This document shows positions 24,180 to 36,114 of a stretch of 64,000 nt of DNA, piece by piece. The notes beneath the pieces were generated by a model. The model saw only the letters and a program-made list of their open reading frames with translations. It had not been told where the DNA came from and ran no database searches. Positions within the stretch are counted from its first letter, which is position 1; each line of letters starts with the position of its first letter. Where the stretch lies: positions 23,334 through 87,333 of the forward strand of contig MNCI01013669.1 in assembly GCA_015680685.1 (NCBI GenBank), given 5' to 3'. The position numbers and the translations under genes were made by a program. Source of the DNA: Gnetum montanum. Lineage: Eukaryota > Streptophyta > Gnetopsida > Gnetales > Gnetaceae.

Positions 24180-24310
24180 CATATATAGAGGATCCAATGT
24201 CTTATCAAGAGGCATTGATAAGTGAACAAAAGAAATAGTGGCAAGTAGCAATGGAAGAAGAGATGCAATGTCTCTTAAAGAATGTCACTTGGGAAGCTAT
24301 GTAATAGAAT
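24180..24310 (+). pseudogene. Element H reverse transcriptase stub
   Basis: 'EDPMSYQEALISEQKK' and 'WQVAMEEEMQCLLKNVTWE' match the N-terminal start of copia RT (EDPxxxxEAL...W..AMxEEMxxLxxNxTWE). The sequence then jumps straight to 'YLKGTSRFSICYS', normally about 400 residues later. All RT catalytic motifs are therefore absent. The junction lies beside the single-N assembly join, so part of the loss could be an assembly error. Confidence 0.78.
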
Positions 24311-24402
24311 CTTATGTATCTTAAAGGAACATCAAGGTTTTCTATTTGCTATAGCNCTCTTATGTATCTTAAAGGAACATCAAGGTTTTCTATTTGCTAT
24401 AG
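24304..24402. other. Assembly join: single N flanked by 46-bp direct duplication
   Basis: TCTTATGTATCTTAAAGGAAC...CTATTTGCTATAGC is repeated identically on both sides of the N at about 24,356. It is very likely unmerged contig ends. It marks exactly the point where RT sequence is missing from element H. Confidence 0.85.
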
Positions 24403-24850
24403 CAGGGATAATAAGGGCTTAGTAGGCCATTGTGATTCAAACTTTGCAAGGGATTAGGACAAAAGAAAGTCTACATCAAGGCAAGTGTTCACAATGGCAA
24501 GGGGACCTATTTTTTGGAAGTCCAAGCTTCAGTCGATGGTGGCTCTTTCTACCATGGGGGCAGAATACATTGCTACTTTGTAAGCTTGTAGAGAAGGGAT
24601 TTGGCTGCAAAATCTTTTACAATATCTGGACAAGCATGAGGAGAAGATTTCAATCTTCTATGATAGTTAAAGTATCATCTTTTTGGTACATAATCCAACA
24701 TTTCATGAAAGCTCTAAGCATGGTCAACTAAAATACCACTTTGTTCAACAATAGGTATAGGAAAGGTGTGTAGATTTGTAGAAGGTTCACATTTTGATGA
24801 ATCTAGAAGATATGTTAACAAAGTATGTTCTATTGTATAAGTTTAAGCGG
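24360..24850 (+). pseudogene. Element H RNase H
   Basis: It reads 'YLKGTSRFSICYS', 'GLVGHCDSNFARD', 'KSTSRQVFTMARGPIFWKSK', 'ALSTMGAEYIATL' and 'GIWLQNLLQYL', then 'HGQLKYHFVQQ' and 'DMLTKYV', the standard end of a copia polyprotein. The active-site Asp in GHCDSN is kept; the usual STxEAEY reads STMGAEY, so a Glu is lost. Stops again fall at Trp/Gln positions. Confidence 0.82.
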
Positions 24851-24936
24851 TCCTTAAACCTCTTACAGCTTCATCAAATATAGCTAAGTAGCTAATATTT
24901 AGGATTTAGTGAAGGAGATACAAGGATCAATTTTCA

Positions 24937-24950
24937 CTCAAGGTGGAAAT
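24937..24950 (+). promoter_or_regulatory. Element H polypurine tract
   Basis: CTCAAGGTGGAAAT directly precedes TGTAATG of the 3' LTR. 'CAAGGTGGA(AAT)TGT' is a common PPT-LTR junction in plant copia elements. Confidence 0.65.
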
Positions 24951-25412
24951 TGTAATGATGTGAGCTAAGAATAGTAGTTCTAAAACTATGTATGCCAAGT
25001 TTCTATCTTCAAATTGTAATGCTCCTAGGTATTTTGGAAATTTTTTCTCATTGCTAAAATAAGAGGTTAGGAATTGTTATCACATGTTATTTTAGAGTGT
25101 TTCTAAGTGCTATATAATATTATTATGGGGTGTGTGTTGGAACAAGAAGAAGAGTAAAAATAGGCATATCTATAAGTAGTTGTTGTATTGTAGTGTGGGT
25201 GTTTGTATTTTCCTTCTTGCATCTACTAAAGAGAATCATTCATTCTTATGGATGTAGGCACTTTGTTGAACCACATAAGTATTTGTTCTATTTTCAATTT
25301 ATTTCTTCACTATTTTTTTGTGTGTTTCTCATTTTTATTCATGGTATTGCATTTAGTATTTTTCCTTCTATCCACTATTTGATCTTAGGATTTTTCTTTG
25401 AATTTTGTTGCA
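24951..25412 (+). repeat. Element H 3' LTR (462 bp)
   Basis: It starts TGTAATGATGTGAGC and ends TTGTTGCA. Its length differs from the 5' LTR through several small indels. GAATC follows (target duplication), then the family X sequence resumes with ATTCTACAT. Confidence 0.85.
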
Positions 25413-25971
25413 GAATCATTCTACATTTTTTAGATTGCATAGTTTCAATCAAATTTCAACTCAAACAATTGGTATTAATTCAAAAATTCATCTCACTGGG
25501 AGACACGAACAAAGATTATCCAAGGTAAAATTTTAAAGTATGAGAAAAATTAACAATGCTACCTTTGAAATTAAATTGTGTTTAAAACATCATTAAAAAA
25601 AAGCATAGTGCAGCCAACAAGCATGACCAAGAAATTAAAGAAAAAATTTCAAAAGCTAGCATAGGTAAATTAAATCGGTAAAGGATTAATATTCAATTTA
25701 GTTACTAAAAAAATTAAAAAATATAATGATGATTTTAAAGACCAAGAAGGAAATGTCAAAGTTTCTTCAAGAAAAATGTCAAGACAAAGAGAGCTAAGTT
25801 GAAGAAAAAAAGAATAGCTAAAACCACATTAAAATCATCAAAGAAGGCTAAACCAAATTAAAGAAGAAAAAAACAATCAATGGTCCCTAACATAAAAGTA
25901 AAATTAGAGGCACAAAAAATTAAGGATCAACAACCACATTCAAAAGCTGAAGTAAAATAATAAACATGAAC
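25413..25971. repeat. Family X linker and module d copy 6
   Basis: It resumes the family X sequence after element H: the linker ATTCTACATTTTTTAGATTGCATAG and a module d starting near 25,469 (TTGGTATTAATTC). It is interrupted at 25,971 by a poly(A) retroposon, with AATAATAAACATGAAC (25,956-25,971) as the left target duplication. Confidence 0.7.
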
Positions 25972-26329
25972 TGGCTGCCGCTGGTTGAAGAAGTGTCAGG
26001 GGCGAGGTCTACAGTCTGCGCAGGGTGGGTGGGCAGTCTCTCGTGGGTTGTCTGGGCGCCATGGGTGGAGTCTCTCTTAACGGGAAAATTTGGGTGGCCC
26101 TCCCGCAGATTGGGTGGTCCTTTTGGCTGCAGGTTGGGTGGTCTTTCTTGACGGGAAATTTTGGGTGGTCCCTTTTTCCTGCAGATTGGGTGGTCCTTTT
26201 GGCTGCAGATTGATCTTGGTGGGGATTTCCTGTCCGGTGGGGCCAGCAGCCCTGGCCCACGCTGTACCCATGTATAGCTTTCCTTTTTTGATAATTAATA
26301 TAGCTTGACCTTTATCAAAAAAAAATAAT
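25972..26329 (+). mobile_element. GC-rich poly(A) retroposon with 16-bp target duplication
   Basis: A 358-bp insert, clearly GC-richer than the surrounding DNA, ends GATAATTAATATAGC...TATCAAAAAAAAATAATAAT. It is flanked by perfect 16-bp copies of AATAATAAACATGAAC (25,956-25,971 and 26,330-26,345). The tail and long duplication show insertion by target-primed reverse transcription, so it is a SINE or a 5'-truncated LINE end. Internally it has two diverged copies of a unit of about 70 bp built on GGGTGGTCC and GCAGATTGGGTGG. Open frames on both strands here look like by-products of these repeats. The perfect duplication makes it the youngest visible insertion. Confidence 0.85.
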
Positions 26330-29300
26330 AATAATAAACATGAACATATCATGGTTTCAAAAGGTAAATGCAAGGCACATAAATAAGAGAAATCAAAAAT
26401 TCAAAAAACATTTACAAATACTGAAGATGCACAAAGCATTCTACATTTCTTAAATTTCATAATTTCAATCAAACTTCAACTCCAAGAGTTCATATCAATT
26501 TAGTAGCTAAAGTCCATGTGAGATTAGAACAAATATTATCCAATCTATCATATTTCAAAGTATGAGAACAATTAACAATGCTACTTTTGAAATTAAATAA
26601 CATTTGGAACATTGTGAATAAAGGATAATGAAGCCATGAAACATGATTGAGAATTTGAAGTTTCAAAAGGTAGCAAAAGAAGATGAAATAGGTTAGAGAA
26701 TAGTATGCAATTCAGCTAGTTGAAAATAAAAACACAATGATGAATTTCAAGACAAGCAAGAAAATGTTGGACTTTCTTCAAGAAAAATATCAAGACAACA
26801 AGCATTCAACTTAAGAGTGAAAATAAGTGGAATATACTACAAAAAGAAAAGTAGAAGAAAACAATATTAAATAATAAAAAAAAGCAAGAATTTCTCTAAT
26901 AAAGATCAATGGCACAACAAATTGAAGAATTAAAAATCATAAAACAAAGACAAAAAGAACTAAATATACATAAATAGTGTGTTGTTCAAAATTCCATAAT
27001 CCAAACATTTCATTAAGCTAAATCTTGTACCTCTATTATCTAAATAGTCTATTGGTAAATCTTGATGCTTTATTAGTTGTATTAAAATCTATATGTTTTT
27101 TTGTAGTATCTTGTAGGACCTTACACTTGAATGTTCTTGTCCCATATGAAATTTCTTGTTTTTTATTTATATTCCTTCTTAACTATATGTTCATCCACTT
27201 CTTAGATAGTAGAGTTCCAACCAAATTTTTATATCAATTCATTGACGCTTCTTTAAAATTTTTCTTCCCATATCAATGTTGAGAAATGATTGCTCATGTC
27301 CCTAATTGTAATGTCTCATAATCTATCCATACACGTTAATATTATTATTCAACAATGAGTGTCCCATACAATCTTACACCTAAATGTTGTCTTTCAATAT
27401 GGAGTGTTCTTATTTTCCATTTGTATCTCTTCTTGTTTGTTGCTTTATTCATTTTTTATATTGCATAGTTCCAACCAAATTATTGTCTTAGTTTATCAAG
27501 GCTTCTAGTAAAAAAAATTTTCCTAACTATTGATTAAATGGCATTGTTAACCATCCATGTTGTAATGTGTTTGAACACTAATATCACTCATCATCTAATT
27601 TCAAATCCTTTTGCATTCTTAGTCAATCACTAACTTCTCAATTTCTAAGGTTGCATTGATAATGATACTTTACTTTGTCCATTATGTCTTCTCCTAATGA
27701 TGGTCACTCGATTTTCTTAAGTATCTAAAGTTTAACATATTTCAAAATCATCCTTATTCAAATGTTTTGATGTTGCTTCCAAATTTATTATTAATATTTA
27801 ATATTAATTATTGTGTATATTTTATTTATAATGATGATATATTATTAAACAAGCTTCTCAAATCACATGTTGGAGTACTTTCTCCATTGATTATATTCAT
27901 CAAAAAAAATAATATATTAGGGCTTCCCAAACACTAATGTTAAATTATATATTTAATTTTCTTGTTGCAATGTATTTAGGTTATTCTAGACTGATGTTAT
28001 ATCTTGTTAAAGTTTCATTATTTCTCCATTTTTAATTCTCTAATTTTTACTTGAATTTGTCACCTCAATTTTAAAAGTTGCACATCTAATTAAACTTTTG
28101 TTAAGCTCTAACTATTACATCATGCCTCTCTAGTTTTTCCATGATGGTATTTAAAACTATATTAATATCATATGTAAAGTGCTCATCCACACTATTAAAA
28201 ACATTCTTAGGTGGTCACATCATAAATAAAATAAAGGGCTCTTTCATAAAGTATTGGTTGACAATGCTCTTTCATCTCTATCATGCAATCATCATTTTTA
28301 ATTTTTTTAGGTTCTTCACTATTGATTCTTGAATTTCATAAGTTGTTGAATTGCATTTTCAATTTTTCTTGTATGAACATCTCATACTTGATTCATACCT
28401 TCATGTTATTTTTACTCTCAACTCTAATATTTTTGTATCCTTTGATTCAACATATTAATTAAACATCCTTTGGTCATCATACTTTCTCCATTCATGGTGC
28501 ATCTTTCTACAATGATTTACCTTACCACGCATCTCAAGGTTGTTATTTAATACTAAGTTTTATTATAATTAATTTGCATTTTGTCTTAACTATTGATCCA
28601 TCCATTTCATAGATTGCATGGTTGCAAGGAAACAATGATTTCAGTTAATCCTACATTATTTTTTTGGATTGTTCTTTTCAAATATCAAGTTCATCCTCAA
28701 CCTAGCTTGTTCTCATCTCTCATAATCCATTACATGTTAATTATCACTACCAATTTAATTTTCAATTTTCCTTAATTCAAGTCCACTAATTCATTCTTAA
28801 CTATTGATTTTTAATTTTTTTAGGTTGTATATTTAATGTGTTTTCTCAAACTTTATACTTTATCACCACCTGTACTAAATAGAAATTCAATCTCATTGGA
28901 AACAAATGTCAAACACTTTCCTTAATGTTCTTCTACTCTTTCTAAATTTCTTCCTATGTCAATGTTATTATTTCCCATTGATCACTGTACATTTTTTATA
29001 CTTCATAGCAAATTACTAATTAGGGGTAGAATTTTCAAATTATATGTCAAAATAATCCCTTCATTGATCTCAACAAATCTAATCTAGTTCTCCTTTCACA
29101 AATACTCAACCTAAATTACATTTTTAAACAACCTTTTTTAATCTCATAAAGTGACTTCATACCTATCTTAATACCTATCTAATTTATCCTACCTCATGAT
29201 TGTAGTTTTCTAACATCTATTCATATGTTGATTCTCAATTTCAAAGGCTTTACAAATACTTATCCTTCTAGAAAAAGATTATTATTGCATCACATCTCAA

Positions 29301-29470
29301 GTAGTTTTTTCCCTATTCATGGTAAACCTAAGCATGAATAAGTATACAAAAAATCTACAATCACAAATGACATATGTAATATTTATGATACAAAAACATA
29401 ACAAAGAAATGGACAAGGAATCAACTACCCTAAATGAAGCATACCTAAACAGTCATATTACAAGCACTTA
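26330..29470. repeat. Family X: modules d(end)-d-c-e-a
   Basis: After the retroposon, the end of module d copy 6 (26,346-26,470) is followed by copy 7 (about 26,485-26,950), module c (26,960-27,520), module e (27,520-28,860) and module a (28,870-29,470). Module a here matches 1-600 and 3,806-4,400, including GAAATGGACAAGGAATC and its variants. The e-to-a order repeats that at 3,800. No gene is seen. Confidence 0.7.
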
Positions 29471-32400
29471 ATAGGACTGACATCCTAGCACTTGAATCCA
29501 AAGCAATGAACTAGTTTCTCAACTACTATAAAAGCACTAAACCTAATACTAAAGTTTTATGTAGAGGAAATTAGGGATATTGAACATAAAGCTTAGTATG
29601 AAAATGGAGAGAGAAATAGAAAAAACAAGAAAATAACTATGATTGAAAACATGGGGAGTTCAAGATTCAAATGTAATACTAAACTTTCAAAAGGCTTGTG
29701 AGCTTGAGAAAGAAAGGTTATTCAACAATGGTTAAATAAAACTAAACACCAAGAAAGAAGCTATACGCCTTTCCTTTTTTCCAACAAGTATAAAGAGCAA
29801 TATAATACATTAAGTATGAATAGAATATACAAATTTGCATGTTCAAAAGTTATAAAAAATTGAAAAAACAAAATATAAGGGTTGAAACATTAGATAGTTA
29901 AAAAATATAGATGACCCTATGCAAAATTTTCTGCACGGTTCTAAACATGCTTGTTTGTCTTAATGATAAATTTATTTACTACTTAGGAACTTGTTATTAA
30001 CTTATGGTTATTTAGTTATTTTTAAATCTGAATTTCTTTTAACATGTTTAGGTCTCAATTGATTATATGTATTTTTCTATATTTTTTGTTGGAATATACC
30101 AAGATTGAAATACAATCTTAATCGACGTGGTTACAATGTTTTGTGATCATATCATGTTCCAATGTGACTCCTGATCTCAATTTCAATGTACATTCCAAAA
30201 TAATAATGTTGTGTAAAATATTAATTTTTCAATTTTTAAACATAATTTATTAATTCAAAACTTTCTATTTTACATATACATTAAAATTTACGTTACTTGA
30301 TAAATACATAAATATTGTATGATTAGCATAGTTAAGGACTTGTGAAGTTGGTGCAGCAAATAGTCATTTGCTCATCATCATAAGGCCAATAATATATTTA
30401 ACTATATAATAATGCCAATAATATAATTACCTATACAATAACAATATACAAATGAAATATGTAATAAGATTTTAAAAGAAATTGTTGGGAAAAAAGTTAA
30501 GTTATATAAAAAAACTATAGCTAAACTCATCAACAACCTACACAAACATATGTTAGACTTCAGAATGCCTAATATATCAAGCATTTCATGATCATAATCC
30601 TATCAAACAACATTACACTTAGTTTAGAAATATTTAACAAATACAAATGTACCCTTTCATGAAAGTTGGAAAAAGCAATATCATTGCATTGTAAATGGCT
30701 AAACTAGAACTTTGTACCATCATATTGTATGGTCACTTTAAACCGTTGTCATTTATCAAGAAGTTGTACAAGTGAGCATATCCTAGAATTGGATAATATG
30801 TGTGGAAAAAAAAAAGAAAAAGTGATTTTTAAAATATAATTTACCCAATACTAATGAGGCAGAACTATTAAAATTACCAGTCTAAACAACAACAAAAAAA
30901 CTGTATGGTAGTTAAAATATTTTGGTAATTTAAATGAGAAATAGCAAACTATCATAAAGCCATGGACTATTAACTGGATAGCAAGTATTATTGTAGCTAA
31001 ATTATTCAAAAGTTCCAATCTATATAAGCTACTGTCAAAACTCAAAACCTAGACTTTTATAAAAAAAACTAAATACAATAATTTAACACCACCTACACAC
31101 AAGGTACAAATTATATAGCCTCTTTTGGACCAAGTGCATGTACCTTTGTTTGTTAGAAAAGGACAAAACTAGTAATAATTAAGAGTATAACTAGAAATGA
31201 CTATGGGTATCAAATAGAAGCCAAGTTTCATAAACAAGGAAGTCAGTGTAATGTTCTAATGTGTATGCGTGGAAATGTTAAATGTTATTCATTTCTACAT
31301 TGAACATATTATATGCTAGGGAAAATGTATGTAAATTATTATGTATGTTGATTCCTTTGTAAATCTTCAATGTAACCCACCTTCCATACAATCCTAAAAG
31401 ATCAATTTATTTTTTCTTATACACTTAATTTTATTATAACAAACCATAAGAAGGTATCTTCATTTCATGTTGTCAATAAAATTTAAAAACCACTACATTT
31501 AATATTTAGTGTAATTATATAATATTTCCTAGGTGTAATCAAATGAAAAACCTACAAATGATAATTCAAAAAATTAGAAATAAATCCATACAAGTTTTTC
31601 ATTGGTAGATTTTTTAGTGATGTCAAAATTAAAAGTAGAACAACCATAACCTAGCTCCAAAAAGAAAATCAATGACAAAGTTAACATTACAACTACCTTA
31701 CCTTCAATAGAGATTAGAATAGATCTAACCACCAGTCTTGGATAATACCTGAATACCTATAAAAAGCCAAAAAAAAATAGAAATTATTTTCATAACAAAG
31801 CTTAGATTATTATGTCACAATCCTTAGGTGATCTCCAAGTACCCAAGTAACTTTAGGTTGTAATCAAAATATTTATTTGCAATAACATTTTGTTTTTACT
31901 TTTTAATTAAAAAATTTATAATTTAGATAAGTTATCTCAAAAGTTGCAAACTAATTTTCTTATACTTTTATAATACTCTACATGCTAAATGTAGATACAT
32001 ATGCTAAAAATAAATAGATTGTAACACAAGCATCACATAAGAATCCATCATCTTTTGTAGCAACTATTTAGAACAAAAGCTTAGTACCATTCTATGGGCA
32101 AATGTCATAAATTTAATGGGTATTTTAGTCCAACTATGCCAAGGAAAAATTGAAAGCGACTTAAATCCCATAACCATTTACCTATGTAATAAACCTTTTT
32201 CAAATAGTTTTGCCAGCAGCAACCTAACTGTAAGATAGTAATTTAAACTAGGTAATGAAATAAGCAAGAAGACTTTCAAATACCCCACTAAGCATTGAAA
32301 TAAGGATGAAGAATCAAAAATAAAAATAAAAAGTATAAGATGTATATGGTAAATGGATAGCCCCTACCCTGAGACTTCCAACCATTTATTAATGGAATAA

Positions 32401-34440
32401 TTTAAAAGAAACTTTTATTGGTAAAATAAGATCATGTACTAAAACATAAGGAGAGAGATAAGAGAGAGAATACATAATAATGGAAATGCTTTGAGAAAAA
32501 ATCTTCAATATAAAAATGAAATTCAATATAGAAAATATTTGTTTTACATTGGCAACTTTAGGTATGAGGCTATTCACAATAGTAGTAAAGCAATTCATAA
32601 TCTACCACAAATTAAGGTTACTTTCATTTGATTCAAAAAATAGTAAAAGTAGATCTTTCAACAAAATAAGTAATATCAAGGTTCAAATACCCTTAAATAT
32701 TTTAATTGCCTTTTCTTTTAAAGAGATGAAAACACTTGTATTTCCAACATGAAATGTCCATCAACCCAAGCATTCTACAAGTATAAGATGAAATATGAAA
32801 TCAACTCAAAAATTACACCACATTAATAGGAAGTATCACAAAAAAAATACAATAATTACTCAAAATTGAGAATTATTAAGATATCACTCCTTATAGGACT
32901 TCATTGGAAAAGAATACTAGAAGAAAGATTATACTTTCTCATAAAGCATAAGTAACATGATTATTGGTTGAAGCCTCTCATTTCCCTTGTTGTTAAAAAT
33001 CTAACGATTTGCATAACAAAGGATACTTGAGTACAAGAATAAAATCTCCGTGTTATTCATTTCATAGCACTAATTCTAGGGATACATCCAATCAAAAAAA
33101 TGAAAAAATTAGAAAGGCTCCTTAACCATAATATTCTAATCAACATGTTAAGTTTTATTAAACATTAATTGGAGGTTGAAATTGAATATTTATTAGTAAG
33201 CCTCACAAAATTTTACTATCAAAAGAAAAAACAAAAAGCAAACTAGTTCATGAATTGTAACAACTATTTAAAAAGACTTGGACCTCAAAAAAATGATAAA
33301 AGAAGTTCCATCTAATTTGTTAAGTTAATGTTTAGAAATAAATAGCTTATTTCTAGTTAATGAAACAAATTGCCAAGATATTTATTTGAAAAGTTATTAC
33401 ATATTAATTAAACAAAGGAATCAAGATGAAATACAAAGGTAACAATATTGTATAAGGAAACATGTATTTCATCTTTTATAACATAAAAAGCTCACCCACC
33501 TTCAATAAATCTTAATTTCTGCTTTTTGTTTGTTCTCCCAGCCTCCAGCGTAGCCCCTTCCATTATATGTGGACATATAAAGCTTTTGTCCTGATAGTAA
33601 TGCAAAACACATGTCACACATGATAATGTACAAAGGCATTCAATTAGTATTACAACAAAATATATTTTAGCCTTTCTTTGCTTCTTTTTGAAGCCCTTAG
33701 AAAAGTAAAATAGCCCTTCTTCTTCTCCTCATCCTTGTTCCATAGCCTTAATGTATTAGCTCAATTAAAAAGAAAGAAACAAAAATCTATTTTCTACGCT
33801 CAAAATTCATATCATTGTAGTCCTAGGAAAACCTACTTAAAACATTGCTAGTGAAAGCTCCACTCTCATATCTATTTTGCAAAAACCTACATAATTTATT
33901 TAGCAAAGTGCATTTGCAGAAGAAACCTTAGTAGCATTTACAGTAGCTTGTTTTTGGCATGCTTGCATTACCTTTTTTGCAACATAAAGAACATGAATCA
34001 AGCATGTGATCCTCTCAATGATCATATTGACATGACATTGGATGATTTTAATAAATAACCTTCTACACATAATTAATTTTGCCAATATATAGAATAATTT
34101 TACACTTAAGTAAATCAAAATCTACTTCAATCATATATTGAATTATGCAGAAACCACTAGCTGAGTGAAGGTTTTAAAATGCTTAACTGGCCTAATATGA
34201 AAGATAATATCCCTTTCAACATTTTCAAAAAGTAGTAGAAGATTTAGCAATTTAAAAAAATGAGAAACTTTTCGAAATTTACGAGATGATAGCTTAAAAG
34301 AGAGAGTTCACTTTTTAATAATCATAAAAGCATGATAATGATTAAAAACACTAATATTAAGAGCCTTAAAAACCATTGTTAAATTAACACATTCTAGTAG
34401 CAAAAATGAGGTTGAAAATGAGGATTGAGAACTTAAAAGG
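29471..34440. other. AT-rich intergenic stretch without supported gene
   Basis: About 5 kb of very AT-rich sequence without recognisable transposon proteins or clear repeats of neighbouring families. All open frames are short (up to about 70 codons) and unlike known proteins. Two short splice-flanked segments on the minus strand (31,690-31,770 and 33,518-33,594) are the only hints of exons; they are discussed in findings and are weak. Confidence 0.6.
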
Positions 34441-34579
34441 AAGGTTGAATAACTTCCCTAATTAAAATTGCACCAGCGACATGAACACACCAAAATTTAC
34501 ATCATTTCTCAACTTAGGTACATCCATACTCAAAGGGTAGAATCCATGCACACCTATGGACTTTCTTTCTTAAAAAAAA

Positions 34580-35260
34580 GTGGTTTGAAGGCACCACATC
34601 CTGTACAAGCTTTAATCTCTACTCTAGAGTGTTTCATCACTATGAAACCACTCAATCCTGTAAGGTCCCAACAAGCTTAGAATGTGGTTTCAAGGATCCC
34701 ATAACCTTTACAAAATTGAGCTCTGCTCCAAAGTGTTTTAACACTGTAAAATTACTCAATCCCCCAGGATCCTAACAAGCTCAATACAGATGCCTTCTTA
34801 CAAGAAGCACATCAATCCCATAAGGCTACAAGAAGGAGAGAAAGAAATAAGAAAAGAATGTAACTAAATTTACAAGTCCTTGTACTTGAAACTCAATACA
34901 TCTTACAATCAAGTAAATGATGTTACAATGAGAAGAAAGAATAGAATTGCATAGAATAGACAATGAGAAGCTTGAATATGAACAATTCATGCACAATTCC
35001 CAAGATTTTGACATCATCTTGTATCCTCGAAGTTTTTGAAAACTCCTTGGAATTTGCGCAATAGCTACCAAATGGCTAGTGTAGACATCTACTTCAAAGT
35101 TGGGACATCTAACAAAGATTGGCCTCAATTTAGAAGAGACATCTGAATAGTAGATGGGAAATCTATAGTGGAACATCTACAAGGAGACATCTACTATTAA
35201 ACATAGATGTCTACTATTTTTTAAAGATGTCTCCTCAACTTTTGAGCTATAAATTTTGAG
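34580..35260 (+). promoter_or_regulatory. LTR-like promoter: AGACATCT array upstream of a TATA box
   Basis: Between 35,081 and 35,235 the core GACATCT (or AGATGTC) occurs about seven times, mostly direct (GTAGACATCTAC, GGGACATCTAA, GAGACATCTGA, GGAACATCTAC, GAGACATCTAC) and twice inverted. A TATA box GCTATAAATTTT follows at 35,247-35,258 on the plus strand. This is the array-plus-TATA layout of LTRs A, B and C with another motif. Further upstream, two diverged copies of about 90 bp (34,592-34,680 and 34,693-34,782) share 'CAAAGTGTTT.A.CACT.T.AAA...CTCAATCC'. Element ends were not found, so calling it an LTR is tentative. Confidence 0.4.
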
Positions 35261-36114
35261 GCTTTCTTCTATCAATTTACCTTCTTGCCAATCCTTGAAG
35301 CATCTTCATTTGATTTGTAGCCTTCATTTTCATTCATGCACTCATCTTGTTCCTGTAGTCTTCATGTTGACATCTTTCCATAGATCTCATTTCCTTAAGT
35401 TCTCAAATCTCATTGTGGAGTTTTGGTTCTTGTCTTGAAAAAAAATTATCCATCACAAACATTCTATTTTGTTCATTTTTCTTAAGGTTTTGGCATATCA
35501 AAAGGCCATGAATCTCCTCCTTTTTCATGATGTCCAAAACTTAAGAAAATGATTTAGTAACTCCCAAAGAAATACAACATAGAAATATGTAAAAATTAAA
35601 TGACACAAATGTACATATAGATATAGCAAAGTATAACCCATGAAAATATATAACATTACCATGCTCGACATTTTGTTTCTACTTAAGTACTCCTCTCTCT
35701 TCCTTTTTGGATAGCATCCAAAAAAAGGCAAGAAAAATGATAAGGACAAACCATAATCCTTAATAAAGTTTCATCATAGCTGCATCATATGACAATCCCA
35801 TAAAGATGCAAACATTCAGCTAAGGAAGAAAACATGATGAATATCAGTTAAAGAGCACACATCCTTAAGTGTTGAATTCATAGGGTTATTATGAAATCCT
35901 ATCCTTAGATGTCATGGAAAATGTCAAATATATAATATATTAAACATTATGAATACAAAGAAAATATACCAAATGCAAAATATATGTGATATTGGACATT
36001 AATTATAAAGAAAATAATAGTAAAAGTGCAAAAAGAGAAAGAAAAGAATGTTTTATTGATATGGAATAGCATATCCAAATCATGCTTCAAGAGCGTTCCT
36101 TGGGATTTTCTTCC
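35261..36114. other. AT-rich stretch, nothing recognised
   Basis: It may be the transcribed part of the LTR-like sequence to its left. No coding similarity was seen; the frame at 35,525-35,749 (minus) is short and unlike known proteins. Confidence 0.5.

Larger units (their letters stand above)
21358..25412 (+). mobile_element. Ty1/copia element H, degraded, RT core deleted
   Basis: This 4.05-kb element has a 5' LTR (21,358-21,787), primer-binding site (21,793), gag with a zinc knuckle, protease remnant, integrase, a stub of reverse transcriptase joined directly to RNase H, a polypurine-like tract and a 3' LTR (24,951-25,412). The gag-protease-integrase-RT-RNase H order is the Ty1/copia order. 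An intact element of this kind should be about 1.2 kb longer; the missing part is most of RT. Stops occur mainly where Trp (TGG) or Gln (CAG) codons are expected, consistent with C-to-T decay of methylated DNA. It sits inside a family X module d with a 5-bp target duplication. Confidence 0.88.

Noticed and set aside
26009-26373. Several overlapping open frames on both strands in the GC-rich insert
   Set aside because: They arise from GGGTGG/CCACCC repeats and low stop frequency in GC-rich DNA; the segment is a poly(A) retroposon with target duplication.
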